Assembly (NCBI RefSeq): GCF_020405205.1
Contig: NZ_CP084469.1
Span: 1,550,001-1,614,000 of the forward strand
Length of the DNA: 64,000 bases
DNA from: Natrinema salinisoli
Lineage (GTDB): Archaea; Halobacteriota; Halobacteria; Halobacteriales; Natrialbaceae
Direction: 5' to 3'
Both the position numbers and the translations under genes were made by a program. Positions 36,554 to 46,101 of the stretch are shown here, one piece after another. Position 1 is the stretch's first letter; every line of letters begins with the position of its first letter. Below the pieces are notes generated by a model. That model made no database searches. It was not told the origin of the DNA and worked only from the letters and a program-made list of their open reading frames with translations.

Positions 36554-37132
36554 TTACGGGAGGGAGTTCGCACACTCGTGCAATTCCGTCTCAGTTTCCC
36601 AGTCGCAGAGCCGGTCTGCATCCGATAGCATGTCAAAAATCGCCGTCTGCATCCCGCTGTACGGGTTCTCGAGGTCGACGCCCGTGTCGACGTCCGCCGG
36701 CGCCAGGTTCTCATATGTCCGCTTGAAGACGTGCGTCTTCTCGAAGTACTCCTCGATGGCAGTGAAATAGCCCTGCTCGACAAGGAATCCGCCGCCGTCG
36801 TGTTCGGTCACTCCGACGATGAAAACGGCGTAATCAGCGAGGAGACGGAACTTGAGGTAGGTGTTCGTCCACTCGCTTCGGATATCGACCATCAGAAACG
36901 CATAGCTATCCGCCCGACGATTGAGTCGGTCCTTGACGAGTTGGAGGCGGTGGATCTCCGGGCGTCCGTAGCTGCCGAGAACAAAGTACGTCCTGTCGGT
37001 CGTGAGAAGCGGCGATAGTTCCGCGACGCTATGTTTGAGTGCCTCGTACTCCTCCGGCGTCAACGACGACTCGTGGAGATACGATTCGGCTTTGTCGGCG
37101 AGCTCGTCGACGGTCACCGGCTCCTCGGTCAT
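36554..37132 (-). CDS. Hypothetical protein with a possible nucleotide-processing (deoxyribosyltransferase-like) core
   Basis: A 192-residue soluble protein. The N-terminal 45 residues are helical ([20 protein letters not shown]). A probable alpha/beta core follows: [52 protein letters not shown]. The order strand with G-S-Y-G, strand with D, then E in a helix vaguely recalls nucleoside 2-deoxyribosyltransferase-like or TIR-like folds, but catalytic residues cannot be assigned. It is divergent from the winged-helix gene at 37252, which may regulate it. Confidence 0.6.
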   Translation of the reverse strand: MTEEPVTVDELADKAESYLHESSLTPEEYEALKHSVAELSPLLTTDRTYFVLGSYGRPEIHRLQLVKDRLNRRADSYAFLMVDIRSEWTNTYLKFRLLADYAVFIVGVTEHDGGGFLVEQGYFTAIEEYFEKTHVFKRTYENLAPADVDTGVDLENPYSGMQTAIFDMLSDADRLCDWETETELHECANSLP

Positions 37133-37251
37133 CAGCCGAGCGGACGCAGCTTCGCCCCTTCAATTTACCGACTGGATCCCCGAAGAGATCGTGCACGACC
37201 GATTCGTATTTGAGCGAAACGCTTTTGAGCGTATCGGTCGAATTGACGAAT

Positions 37252-37662
37252 ATGAGCACGCCGGATCGGACGCCGACCGACCTCGAAACCGTCCGCGAGC
37301 GCTTGAACGTCGTCACCCAGGAGACGCGGTTCGCTCTCGTGCAGGACCTCCTCGGACATCCCGAGGGACTGCCGACGCTGAAGGAACTGGATTACGTCAA
37401 TCCCAGCAAGAGTCGGACGACGATCCGACAGCACCTCCAGCAACTCATCGATGCGGGGATCGTCGAGGAAGTAACGCTCCCGACGGGTCGCCGCCGGAAC
37501 GATCTGCCGTACAAGTTCTACGGCATCAGCGACGACGGACGCCAGTTCCTCGAGGCACACGACCTCCTGCGAGCGAAAGAGACGCTCCGTGAAATCTACG
37601 CACGAGTGGAGAAGACCGACGAAATCGAACGGTACGAGACCGCGCCGCGACCCGACCGATAG
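37252..37662 (+). CDS. ArsR-like winged-helix transcriptional regulator
   Basis: 136 residues: TPTDLETVRERLNVVTQETRF, LVQDLLGHPEGLPTLKELDYV (with NPSKSRTTIRQHL as recognition helix), AGIVEEVTL, then YGISDDGRQFLEAHDLLRAK (wing and dimer helix). This winged-helix type recurs across haloarchaea. The shared divergent region with 36554-37132 suggests local control of that gene. Confidence 0.88.
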   Translation: MSTPDRTPTDLETVRERLNVVTQETRFALVQDLLGHPEGLPTLKELDYVNPSKSRTTIRQHLQQLIDAGIVEEVTLPTGRRRNDLPYKFYGISDDGRQFLEAHDLLRAKETLREIYARVEKTDEIERYETAPRPDR

Positions 37663-37695
37663 GGTCGAACCGAGATCGCAGCACCTCGAGACCGG

Positions 37696-39213
37696 TTATT
37701 CTGTCCGATATCGCGCGTCCCATCGGGGCCCCGCACGACTCGAGAGGACGAGCCCTACGAGACCGAGCCCAATCCCGGCGAGTCCGAGTCCGACGGCGAG
37801 CTCCGCCGACGGTGGGACGACGACGAAGCCGGCGACCAGCGTCGGGACGAGCGCGACGGCCACGCCGAGGGTAAACGTCGCGAATCGGACGGCGTCGAAG
37901 AGGAATTCGTTGGGATCGAAGCCGGCGATGTAGACCGTGAGGCCGTAGTAGTACAGCCCGTAGCCGGCCAGCAGGACGGCCCCGACGGCGGCGTCGACGA
38001 GCGTCGCCTCGAACCAGAGCACGGCCGCGAGGTAGGGCACGGCGACCGTCGGCGCGCCGACCAGCACGAACGCGATCCGCTTGGCCCGGAAGACGTCCTC
38101 GATCGAGACGGGGTACGTGAGATAGGCCTCGAGCGAGTCGAACTGGGTTAACCAGTTATAGGTCGTAAACGCGGAGAGGCCGAGGATGCCGCCGAAGAAG
38201 ATCCCCGGCGCTGGCGCGATGCCGGTGATCGTGTCGACGACGCCGACGAGTGCGGCCACGAGCACGAGGAGGATGCTGACCGAGACGAACGGCTTCCAGA
38301 CGCCCCCCGAGGAGCGAGCGAGGTCGAGTAAGGACTTCGTGACGAGGGGAGCGTCGTCGATGGGAAGCGCGTCACTGATCCGAGCGAACCGATCGGTTGC
38401 GGTCCGCGAGGGTCGTCCGTACGTCGGATCGTACAGCAGGAGCGACCCCCCTGCGACGACGAGGGTCCCGACTGCCAGCCCGCTGACGGTAATCACGGAC
38501 CCGCTGATCGGCACGAGGACTCGCTGGAGCGGCTCGAGGCTCCCGGTCGCCCAGCCGCCGACGATAGCGAGTCCGACCGCCAGCCCGATGGCCCACGGCG
38601 GCGTGCCGCGCGTGCGGACGGCGATCAGCGCGACGGTGACCGCCATTCCGAACCCGAAGACGAGACAGAGCGAGAGCCAGAACAGGCCGACCGAGGCCGG
38701 CGTCGTGGCCGACAGGCCGTCGACCGCGACGCTTCCCAGCGCCATCGGCAACACGAACGCGACCGCGTAGAACAGGCCGTCTTTCAGTAAGAACGCGCCC
38801 AGCAAGCGCCGCCGCGAGAGCGGTAACGTCGTCGACGAGGACAGCAGCAGGGACAGCCGTCCGAACACGTTCTCGAGCATGTCCGACCCCGCAAAACCCG
38901 CAGTGCCGCTGTAGAGCCCGAAGCCGAACGCGAGGACGTGCAACCCGCCGGCGACCGTCGCCGGTGCGGTGCCGGTTTCGACGAGCGCGACCGTCCCGCT
39001 CACGCTCAGCAAGGCGATGACGAACGGAAAGAGCGCGAACCGCCAGCCGCCGAAGAGCTGCGTGTGGAGCCGCCACTCCTCGCGGAAGAGCACTGCGAGC
39101 AGCCGGCGGGTCGAGAGCCCGGAGCCCGATCGGGTCGCGTCCGCCGCGTTCGCTCCGTCCGCGGTCCCTGTCTCAGTCGTATTCGCTCCGTCAGTGGGAC
39201 CCGCCCGGGTCAT
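37696..39213 (-). CDS. ABC-2-type transporter permease
   Basis: A 505-residue protein with about ten to twelve hydrophobic segments and a charged N-terminal 30 residues. It overlaps the ATPase gene at ATGA (39210-39213). Paired with a CcmA-like ATPase it would export a substrate such as lipid, drug, bacteriocin or sugar; the substrate is unknown. Confidence 0.9.
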   Translation of the reverse strand: MTRAGPTDGANTTETGTADGANAADATRSGSGLSTRRLLAVLFREEWRLHTQLFGGWRFALFPFVIALLSVSGTVALVETGTAPATVAGGLHVLAFGFGLYSGTAGFAGSDMLENVFGRLSLLLSSSTTLPLSRRRLLGAFLLKDGLFYAVAFVLPMALGSVAVDGLSATTPASVGLFWLSLCLVFGFGMAVTVALIAVRTRGTPPWAIGLAVGLAIVGGWATGSLEPLQRVLVPISGSVITVSGLAVGTLVVAGGSLLLYDPTYGRPSRTATDRFARISDALPIDDAPLVTKSLLDLARSSGGVWKPFVSVSILLVLVAALVGVVDTITGIAPAPGIFFGGILGLSAFTTYNWLTQFDSLEAYLTYPVSIEDVFRAKRIAFVLVGAPTVAVPYLAAVLWFEATLVDAAVGAVLLAGYGLYYYGLTVYIAGFDPNEFLFDAVRFATFTLGVAVALVPTLVAGFVVVPPSAELAVGLGLAGIGLGLVGLVLSSRAGPRWDARYRTE

Positions 39214-39965
39214 GTCCCCATCCGCTCGAGCGTCGGCGTGTCTCGCGTCTCCTCGCGCTCGACGCGATCGAGGAACACCTCGAGCAGCGACTCGTCGTCA
39301 CCGCCGTCCTCGAGCGACCGTTCGGTGACGAGCCGGCCGTCGGCGACGATGCCGACGCGGGTGCAGATCTCCTCGGCGACGTCGATGTTGTGCGTCGAGA
39401 CGAAGACGGCGTTGTCCCCGGCCGCGTAGGAGACGAGGAACCGCTTGACCTGCTCCTGGACGAGCGGGTCGAGGTTCGCCAGCGGCTCGTCGATGAAGAC
39501 CACGTCGGGTTCGTGGACGAACGCCTGCGCGATCATCACCTTCTGCTGTTGCCCCCGCGAGAGATCGGTGTGGAGCGTATCAAGCTTGCTCTCGAACCCG
39601 AGCCGGTCGGCCCACGCTGCCGTCTGCTCGGCGACCCGCTCCGGCTCGAGGTCCCGCACTTCGCCGACGAACTCGAGGTATTCACGGGGGGTGAGAAAGC
39701 TCGGCGGCGATTCTTGTTCGGGCAGGATGCCGACCCGTCGTCGCGTCTCGATCGGGTCGGCGACCGGATCGGTCTCGAGGACGCTCACGTCGCCCGCGTC
39801 CGGCTCGATCTGGCCGGTCAACACGCGAATCGTCGTCGTCTTGCCGGCGCCGTTCGGCCCGAGAAAGCCGTACAGCTCACCCCGATCGACGGAGAATTCC
39901 ATTCCGTCCACGGCGTCGACGGATCCGTACGACTTTCGCAGTCCGTCTACCTGAATCGCTCCCAT
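39210..39965 (-). CDS. ABC transporter ATP-binding protein (CcmA/DrrA-like)
   Basis: A 251-residue ATPase with Walker A GPNGAGKTT, Q-loop region GILPEQESPPSFLT, signature LSRGQQQKV (C-loop), Walker B DVVFIDEPLANLD and the switch His in STHNIDVAE. It energises the permease encoded directly after it, the two being translationally coupled. The pair probably works as an exporter. Confidence 0.95.
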   Translation of the reverse strand: MGAIQVDGLRKSYGSVDAVDGMEFSVDRGELYGFLGPNGAGKTTTIRVLTGQIEPDAGDVSVLETDPVADPIETRRRVGILPEQESPPSFLTPREYLEFVGEVRDLEPERVAEQTAAWADRLGFESKLDTLHTDLSRGQQQKVMIAQAFVHEPDVVFIDEPLANLDPLVQEQVKRFLVSYAAGDNAVFVSTHNIDVAEEICTRVGIVADGRLVTERSLEDGGDDESLLEVFLDRVEREETRDTPTLERMGT

Positions 39966-40067
39966 TGAATATCGAATCGTTCTCAGGATTTGATAATAAC
40001 TGTGTTGGTAGGGAAATAGTGACAGATCGATCGATCGCTCGAGACGGACGCCGGTCGCGCCGCCACC

Positions 40068-40757
40068 TCAGAACTCGGTCCCGCGCCGCGCCCGCTGGCC
40101 GTCGTCGATCGGATGTTTCATTTTGCGGACGTTCGTGATCAGGTCGGCCCGGTCCTCGAGATACGCGGGTTCGGTGTGACTCCCCGACAGCACCAGCTCG
40201 AGGTCGTCCGGCTTCGCGTCGATGAGATCGTGGACGTCCCCCTCCGAGAGCAGGTCGCGATCCGCGGCGTACAGTATCTCGTCGAGGATCAACATGTGCA
40301 TTCCCGCCTCGGGCTCCGCGTCGAGATCGATCGGCTCAGCGAGGTCGGCTTCGTCCGCCGCCTCGAGCAACTCGCGGGCGCGCTCGAGGCCGGCCTGGGC
40401 TTCGGCCTCGTGGTCGGCCTCCTCGCTGCCGTCTTCCATCCCGTGCCAGCCGTAGTGGCCGAGGTTCTCGTAGCTGATTCCCGGCAGCGCGGCGATGGCG
40501 TTGTACTCGCCGCGAACGGCGTCGACGCTCGAGGCACCGCCCTTCATGAACTGGAGCATGTGGACGCGGTAGCCGTGGCCGGCGGCGCGCATCCCCATCC
40601 CGAGGGCGGCCGTCGTCTTCCCCTTTCCGTCGCCCCACCAGACCTGTACGAGGCCGAATTCCTCGGGAGCGGCGGGTTCGATCCGTTCGGCTTCGGGCGT
40701 CCGTCCCTGCCCGGGCGTGTTCTCGACCGTGGACTCGGGCGTCCGATCGTCGCTCAT
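40068..40757 (-). CDS. cobA: Cob(I)yrinic acid a,c-diamide adenosyltransferase
   Basis: A 229-residue CobA/CobO/BtuR enzyme. The start at 40757 (MSDDRTPEST) precedes an acidic leader. VWWGDGKGKTTAALGMGMRAAG is a P-loop, FMKGG and LDEILYAADRDLL follow, and VLSGSHTEPAYLEDRADLIT is the family's second half. It adds adenosyl to the corrin cobalt, the step near cobQ in the B12 pathway. The two B12 genes are separated by unrelated genes, so they are not one operon. Confidence 0.94.
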   Translation of the reverse strand: MSDDRTPESTVENTPGQGRTPEAERIEPAAPEEFGLVQVWWGDGKGKTTAALGMGMRAAGHGYRVHMLQFMKGGASSVDAVRGEYNAIAALPGISYENLGHYGWHGMEDGSEEADHEAEAQAGLERARELLEAADEADLAEPIDLDAEPEAGMHMLILDEILYAADRDLLSEGDVHDLIDAKPDDLELVLSGSHTEPAYLEDRADLITNVRKMKHPIDDGQRARRGTEF

Positions 40758-40870
40758 ACGCGTGCCGTCGGACCGATCGCACATGTAACTGCCCCATCCG
40801 TCCGTGTTCGGTCAGTGACACTCTTAACCAAACGTGTCTTGAGGCCTCGCTCCTAACGTGGCTGCACCCA

Positions 40871-41218
40871 ATGTCCCTCGAGTTCTCCTCGTCCGACGAT
40901 ACTCTCTCCGTCAAGCGCGTCGTCGGCGCGCTCGACGACGAGGCCTGCCGGGAAATCGTCGCCGTTCTCGAGGAGCCGATGACGGTCGAGGCGGTCGCCG
41001 AGGCCACGGACCGTCCGCTCTCGACCACCTATCGCAAACTCGACTGCCTGACCGACGCCGGACTCGTGGAGGAAGCCGTCGGGGTTCGCGAGGGTCGCCA
41101 CCAGAAATCGCGATACGTCGCCACTCTCGGTCGGATCTCGATCGCGCTCGACGGCGACAACGAGTTGCGCGCCGATATCGACCGCGCGAGGGGACACGGT
41201 ATCTGGTCGGATCGCTAG
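40871..41218 (+). CDS. Small HTH regulator (ArsR-like)
   Basis: 115 residues: VKRVVGALDDEACREIVAVL, then MTVEAVAEATDRPLSTTYRKL (HTH with recognition helix), CLTDAGLVEEAV, and a wing QKSRYVATL. It is divergent from cobA and converges with the FAD oxidoreductase gene. Ligand and targets are unknown. Confidence 0.85.
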   Translation: MSLEFSSSDDTLSVKRVVGALDDEACREIVAVLEEPMTVEAVAEATDRPLSTTYRKLDCLTDAGLVEEAVGVREGRHQKSRYVATLGRISIALDGDNELRADIDRARGHGIWSDR

Positions 41219-41359
41219 CGAGGTCGCTGGACCGACTCGGTATCGGCCGTTCGGCTCGAGGCCGACGAGTCGAGCTGCGAGTTCCGCTCGCTTCGCGTCC
41301 ACCATCCTTCGACAGCCGTCGCTCGGGCAGCGCGCTCGCACCGAACCGCACGCCGGGGA

Positions 41360-42580
41360 CTAGCGGCCGACGAGATCGGTATCGGTGGGTCCCTGTCCGT
41401 CGAAGCGCCGGACGAACTCGTCGAGTCGCGTTGGTTCAGACGCGCCCGGTAGTCGCTCGTCAGCAGTGGAACACTCGACCTCCACTCCGAGTCGGTCGCA
41501 GACGAGATCCGCGGTCGCCTCGGCCATCCGGCGGTAGGTCGTCAACTTGCCGCCGACGATGCTACAGCAGTTCGCGACGCCCTCGTCGGCGTGATCGAGC
41601 AGGTGGAATCCCCTCGAGATCCCCCGCCCGCCGCGGGTCGCTTCGTCGGGTTCGTACAGCGGGCGGACGCCCCACCACGTCCGAGCGCGCTCGGCGTCGG
41701 CCACCGCCGGGAGCATCGCCGCACACTCTCGAATCGTCTTCTCGATCTCCCAGTCGGCCCGCTCGTAGTCGTCCGGGTCGTCGACCGCCACGCTCGTCGT
41801 CCCGAGGACGACCTCGCCGTCGTGTGGCACGATGATATCGCCGTCGTCGGGGTCGCGACATCGGTTCAAGACCGGCTCGAGGTCGTCGTATTCGACCGAC
41901 ACCATGACGCCGCGGGTCGGCCGCATCTCGACGGAAACGCCCGTCATGTCGCCGATCCGTCCGGCGTGCGGACCGGTCGCGTTCACGACGAACTCCGGCC
42001 GAACGGTGTCGTCGACGTCGCCACCGAGCGCGACCGACGCAACCCGTCCGCTATCGACGGTCATCGACGTGACGGGCGCGTGGGTCAGTATTCGCGATCC
42101 GTGATCCAGGGCGTCGGCCGCATTGGCCGCGACGAGTCGGGACGGAACGAGTACGCCGTCCGGGACTCGCATCGCGCGGTCGACGTCGGCGGCGAGGTCC
42201 GGAACCGTCTCACGAGCCGTCTCCCCGTCGACGGCCTCGGTCGGAATTCCCACCTCCTCACAGGCGTCGCGCTTCGCCTCGAAGTAAGCCGGATCGTCGT
42301 CGGTCAGTTGGACGAACAGTCCTCCCGTCTCTCGGATGCAGGCACCCCCGATTCGGCGCAGGATTCGGTTCTCCTCGAGACAGGCTCGCGCCTCCGGGCC
42401 GTCGGCTTCGGCGTACCGCGCGCCGCTGTGGAGGAGCCCGTGCGAGCGGCCTGACGTCCCGGCGGAGAGTCCGTCTCGTTCGGCGAGCGTGACGTCGACG
42501 CCCCTGAGCGCGAGGTCCCTGGCGATTCCCGTCCCGGTCGCACCGCCGCCGATCACGAGGACGTCCGTTCGGCTGTCCAT
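41360..42580 (-). CDS. GlpA-like FAD-dependent oxidoreductase (short glycerol-3-phosphate dehydrogenase)
   Basis: 406 residues. The N-terminus TDVLVIGGGATGTGIARDLAL is the FAD-binding GxGxxG, then SGRSHGLLHSGARYAE matches the GlpA/D family. The C-terminal half reads WWGVRPLYEPDE and IVGGKLTTYRRMAE, the GlpD-type substrate end. Canonical haloarchaeal GlpA is near 580 residues and has a BFD-type C-terminal part, which is missing here, so this is a short paralogue. No GlpB or GlpC genes are adjacent. It probably oxidises glycerol-3-phosphate or a related hydroxy acid. Confidence 0.85.
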   Translation of the reverse strand: MDSRTDVLVIGGGATGTGIARDLALRGVDVTLAERDGLSAGTSGRSHGLLHSGARYAEADGPEARACLEENRILRRIGGACIRETGGLFVQLTDDDPAYFEAKRDACEEVGIPTEAVDGETARETVPDLAADVDRAMRVPDGVLVPSRLVAANAADALDHGSRILTHAPVTSMTVDSGRVASVALGGDVDDTVRPEFVVNATGPHAGRIGDMTGVSVEMRPTRGVMVSVEYDDLEPVLNRCRDPDDGDIIVPHDGEVVLGTTSVAVDDPDDYERADWEIEKTIRECAAMLPAVADAERARTWWGVRPLYEPDEATRGGRGISRGFHLLDHADEGVANCCSIVGGKLTTYRRMAEATADLVCDRLGVEVECSTADERLPGASEPTRLDEFVRRFDGQGPTDTDLVGR

Positions 42581-42653
42581 AGTCGAAATACGGAGTCCGG
42601 ACGGACGTACCTTTCACCACACGGGGACGACCAGCGAGGTGTCGGGCTGGACG

Positions 42654-43673
42654 CTACCGATATCCCAGGACGCGGAGCTTCTCGGTCACCTCCTCCTCGT
42701 CCATTCGAACCGACTCGATCGGCGCGTCTTCGACGATCCGTCGTCGATCGCTCGAATCGACGACGTGCCAGGGAACCCGTCGCAACGACTCCGTCGCCAG
42801 ATACTCGAAGTGTCCGTACTTTCGGCTCGTGTACGGCAGCAGTCGCTCGCCGAGTAATTCCCCGTGATCGGCGGAGATAACAGATCTTCCGTCCAGTTCC
42901 CGGATCAACCGATCGGCGTAGGGGAGGACGACCTCGAGGTTCTCCGCGTAGGCCTGTCGCAGATCGGTGACATCGATATCGAACGCGTCGTCCTCGACGA
43001 TTTCGTAGAGCTGTACGTTCAGCGCGCCGAAGCGATCGCCCCGGCCGCCGCGCGAAAGCGACGAGAGATCGCTCCGAGTTGCGATTCGCTGGTAAATTTC
43101 GAGCCCGGTCTCTCCCACGAGCGGAACGTGGGGTTGCAGGAAGTGGACGATCAGCCGCTTGTGCGGGTGTCGCTCGTGGGCCTCGAGTGCCGTCTCGACG
43201 ACGGTCTCCGGATCGATCACGTAGCTGTCTTCCAGGAGACTGGGATCCAGGATGTCGTCCGCGTCGACGGCCGCCGACTCCGCGACCGGCTCCGGCGGCA
43301 CCGGATAGATCGCGTGAAACACGTCGTCGCCGATATCGGCCGTGAAGGCGTTCCCGCTGACGTAGACGGTGTCGTGGTGTTCTCTCCCCGCGAAGTTCGC
43401 GTCGATCCACCCCGGGCTGCTCGAGCCGGCGGACAGCCGGGACTCGAGCGTCCCGTCGATCCAGTTCATATCGGCGAAGAAATCGTATCGACAGGCGTCG
43501 AGCACGACGAGCGTGTCCCACTCCTCGTCCATGACGTCGATGCCGCTACCGTGGCGCAACTCGAAGACCTCGCGGTGGGCCGACCAGAGGTACTTGCAGA
43601 TTTCCGTCCAGACGAGCCCTGGATCCCGGATCCCGTTTCGAACGCTCTCCAGCGAGTACTTCGTGAACGGCAT
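42654..43673 (-). CDS. Alkaline-phosphatase-fold (sulfatase-like) protein
   Basis: 339 residues from MPFTKYSLESVR. Features of the phosphatase fold are LVVLDACRYDFFADM (first metal Asp), HFLQPHVPLVG, and VISADHGELLGER (Asp-His). The nucleophile region is AGSSSPGWI, with Ser rather than Thr or Cys. Such proteins occur beside haloarchaeal glycosylation genes, often with unknown phosphate or sulfate substrates. A second member of this superfamily is at 403-2031. Confidence 0.85.
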   Translation of the reverse strand: MPFTKYSLESVRNGIRDPGLVWTEICKYLWSAHREVFELRHGSGIDVMDEEWDTLVVLDACRYDFFADMNWIDGTLESRLSAGSSSPGWIDANFAGREHHDTVYVSGNAFTADIGDDVFHAIYPVPPEPVAESAAVDADDILDPSLLEDSYVIDPETVVETALEAHERHPHKRLIVHFLQPHVPLVGETGLEIYQRIATRSDLSSLSRGGRGDRFGALNVQLYEIVEDDAFDIDVTDLRQAYAENLEVVLPYADRLIRELDGRSVISADHGELLGERLLPYTSRKYGHFEYLATESLRRVPWHVVDSSDRRRIVEDAPIESVRMDEEEVTEKLRVLGYR

Positions 43674-43872
43674 TCCCACGCTAGAATGCGGCGGGAGAGC
43701 CACATATAAAACGGGGGCGGGCTGCTGCTGGCGAGAATCGCGCTCGAGTGTGCTCGACGGGATCGATCTCGTCCGTCGAAGCTCTCCCTCGGCGTGGTGG
43801 TCCGCGCCGCTTCGTCGCGGGGCGTCCCATCGAACGATCTGAAACCGGTGATCGCGATGACTGACTTGCTAC

Positions 43873-44403
43873 CTACTGCTTCGCCGCGACGATCTCGCCG
43901 AACTTCTCACGGACCTTCTCGACTTTCGGGGCCGCGTGCATGGTGCAGTACGCGTCGTTGGGGTTCTTCTCGAAGTAGTCCTGATGCTTCTCCTCGGCGC
44001 GATAGAACGTCTCGAGGGCCTCCAGTTCGGTCACCACGTCGTCGTCGTACTCGCTGTCGAGAGCTTCGATGTAGGCCTCGGCCTGTGTTCGTTGCTCGTC
44101 GTCGTGGTACAGCACGATAGAGCGATACTGCGTGCCGACGTCGGGTCCCTGTCTGTTCAGCTGGGTCGGATCGTGAGTCGCGAAGAACACCTCGAGCAGT
44201 TCGTCGTACCCGATCGCGTCCGGGTCGTACTCGACCTGCACGACCTCCGCGTGGCCGGTGCTCCCGGAGCAGACTTCGCGGTAGGAGGGGTCCTCGGTGT
44301 GCCCGCCGGCGTAGCCGGAGGTCACCGACGCCACGCCCTCGAGTTCCTTCATCGCCGCTTCCGTACACCAGAAACAACCGCCGCCGAACGTGGCTCGTTC
44401 CAT
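43873..44403 (-). CDS. msrA: Peptide-methionine (S)-S-oxide reductase
   Basis: 176 residues. Start MERATFGGGCFWCTE puts the catalytic Cys of GCFWC at residue 10 and the typical second Cys near it; SGYAGGHTEDPSYREVCSG and HDPTQLNRQGPDVGTQYRS are MsrA signatures. It repairs oxidised methionine using thioredoxin. It is divergent from the enoyl-CoA hydratase gene. Confidence 0.97.
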   Translation of the reverse strand: MERATFGGGCFWCTEAAMKELEGVASVTSGYAGGHTEDPSYREVCSGSTGHAEVVQVEYDPDAIGYDELLEVFFATHDPTQLNRQGPDVGTQYRSIVLYHDDEQRTQAEAYIEALDSEYDDDVVTELEALETFYRAEEKHQDYFEKNPNDAYCTMHAAPKVEKVREKFGEIVAAKQ

Positions 44404-44520
44404 ACCCCTCTGTAGGATGCGACCGAGGAAAGGTGTGACGGGTGCTCGCGGTCGGCGACCTCGCCCAGAGGGCCGAATCCCGTGCGAAACGATATGGCGA
44501 TGGCTGACAAACGCCGGTGC

Positions 44521-45291
44521 ATGTCCTGGGACACAGTCCGACTCGAGTGGGACGACGACGTTGCAACGCTGACCGTCGACCGACCGGACGCGCTCAACGC
44601 GTTGAACGTCGAGACGCTGGAAGCGATGGGCGAAGCCATCGAGGAAGCCGCCGAGGAGGAGGCTCGCACGCTCGTCCTGACGGGGGCCGGCGACGCGTTC
44701 ATCGCCGGCGCGGACATCAAGTACATGCAGGATCTCTCCCCCGAAGACGCTCAGGCGTGGGGCGAACTCGGCCACGACGTGGCCGACGCGCTCGAGGCGT
44801 TCCCCTCGCCGACGATCGCGGCGGTCAACGGCTACGCCTTCGGCGGCGGCTGCGAGATGGCGATAGCCTGCGACCTTCGCGTCGCGAGCGAGTCGGCCCT
44901 GATCGGTAACACCGAGATCGATCTCGGAATCATTCCCGGCTGGGGTGCCACCCAGCGGCTGCCGCGACTGGTTGGCGACGAGACCGCCCGCAGGATGATC
45001 TTCCTCGGCGAGCGCCTCGACGCCGATTCCGCCGCGGAGGCGGGCCTGTTCGGCGAGGTCGTCCCCGACGACGACCTCGAGGACGTCGTCACCGAGCTGG
45101 CCGATCGGCTGGCCGCGAAGCCGGCCTTCGCGATGCAGACCGCGAAGCAGGCGATCAACCAGGGACACGCCGGATCGCAGGAGAGCGGTCTCGCGTACGA
45201 GAAACGCGCCTTCGCGAGCCTCTTCGGGACGCACGACCAGCGCGAGGGGATGGAAGCGTTCGTCGAGGACCGAGAGCCGGAGTTCGAGTAA
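44521..45291 (+). CDS. Enoyl-CoA hydratase/isomerase
   Basis: 256 residues from MSWDTVRLEWDDDVATL. The crotonase fold shows TVDRPDALNALN, AGADIKYMQ (oxyanion hole), AAVNGYAFGGGCEMAIACDLR and the catalytic Glu region FAGNTEIDLGIIPGWGATQRL (seen as NTEIDLGIIPGWG). It adds water to enoyl-CoA in fatty-acid or amino-acid breakdown. A start at 44482 is possible but adds 13 basic residues. Confidence 0.93.
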   Translation: MSWDTVRLEWDDDVATLTVDRPDALNALNVETLEAMGEAIEEAAEEEARTLVLTGAGDAFIAGADIKYMQDLSPEDAQAWGELGHDVADALEAFPSPTIAAVNGYAFGGGCEMAIACDLRVASESALIGNTEIDLGIIPGWGATQRLPRLVGDETARRMIFLGERLDADSAAEAGLFGEVVPDDDLEDVVTELADRLAAKPAFAMQTAKQAINQGHAGSQESGLAYEKRAFASLFGTHDQREGMEAFVEDREPEFE

Positions 45292-45315
45292 CGCGGGTAG
45301 CGAGTTGCGTCCCGG

Positions 45316-45981
45316 CTACCGCTCGTCGACGGCCCACGTGAGCAAGACGCCGTCGTCGAGGCGGTCGACGTCCTCGAGTTCGAGCCGCGGAAAATCCGCG
45401 AGGAACCCCTCGCCGTCGGCGAGCGTCGGGGCGTCACGACCGCCGATGATTTTCGGACCGACGAAGACCCGTAGCTCGTCGACCAGTCCGGCCTCGAACA
45501 GCGAGAAGATGAGTTCGCCTCCGCCCTCGACCATGAGTCGCTCGAGGCCCGCGTCCTGCAGCGCCGCGAACGCGCGCAGGAGGTCGACCCTGTCGTCGCC
45601 CGCGGTAACCAACTCGGCGTGATCGGCGAGCGCCATCCGTCGGTCGACGGGCGCGGCCTCGCTCAGACAGACGTAGGTCGTCGCCGCGTCGTCGAGGATC
45701 GCCGCGTCCGTCGGCGTCCGCCCGCTCGAGTCGACGACGACCCGTGCGGGGTTCGCGGACCGGCCGTCCGCACGACGCTGGTCCTGCAGATCGTCGTCCT
45801 TGACCGTCAGATGCGGATCGTCCGCGAGGACGGTTCCGACGCCGACCACGACGGCGTCGCTGGCCGCCCGAAGTCGATCGACGCGCGCGAAGTCCGCTTC
45901 GCCGCTGATCGCGATCTGTTCGCGGCGGTGCGACGAGAGCTTCCCGTCCCCGCTCATCGCGGCGTTGACGACGACGTGCAT
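45316..45981 (-). CDS. 2,5-diamino-6-(ribosylamino)pyrimidinone 5'-phosphate reductase (RibD-C)
   Basis: 221 residues. MHVVVNAAMSGDGKLSS and AISGEADFARVDRLRAASDAVVVGVGTVLADDPHLTV are the RibD C-terminal (ArfC/Rib7-like) NADPH reductase; MVEGGGELIFSLFEAGLVDELRVFVGPKIIGG closes the fold. It reduces the ribose in riboflavin and F420 precursor synthesis. It converges with the enoyl-CoA hydratase gene. Confidence 0.95.
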   Translation of the reverse strand: MHVVVNAAMSGDGKLSSHRREQIAISGEADFARVDRLRAASDAVVVGVGTVLADDPHLTVKDDDLQDQRRADGRSANPARVVVDSSGRTPTDAAILDDAATTYVCLSEAAPVDRRMALADHAELVTAGDDRVDLLRAFAALQDAGLERLMVEGGGELIFSLFEAGLVDELRVFVGPKIIGGRDAPTLADGEGFLADFPRLELEDVDRLDDGVLLTWAVDER

Positions 45982-46101
45982 ACCCGTGCTCTCGTGGCGC
46001 TGGTAAAGAAATCCCCGTGTCTCGGTGTCAGGCGTGTTCGGTATTCAGCCTGGCAGCAGAATCAACACCGTGAGTGTCGATATCAACTCACGGGTACCGA
46101 A

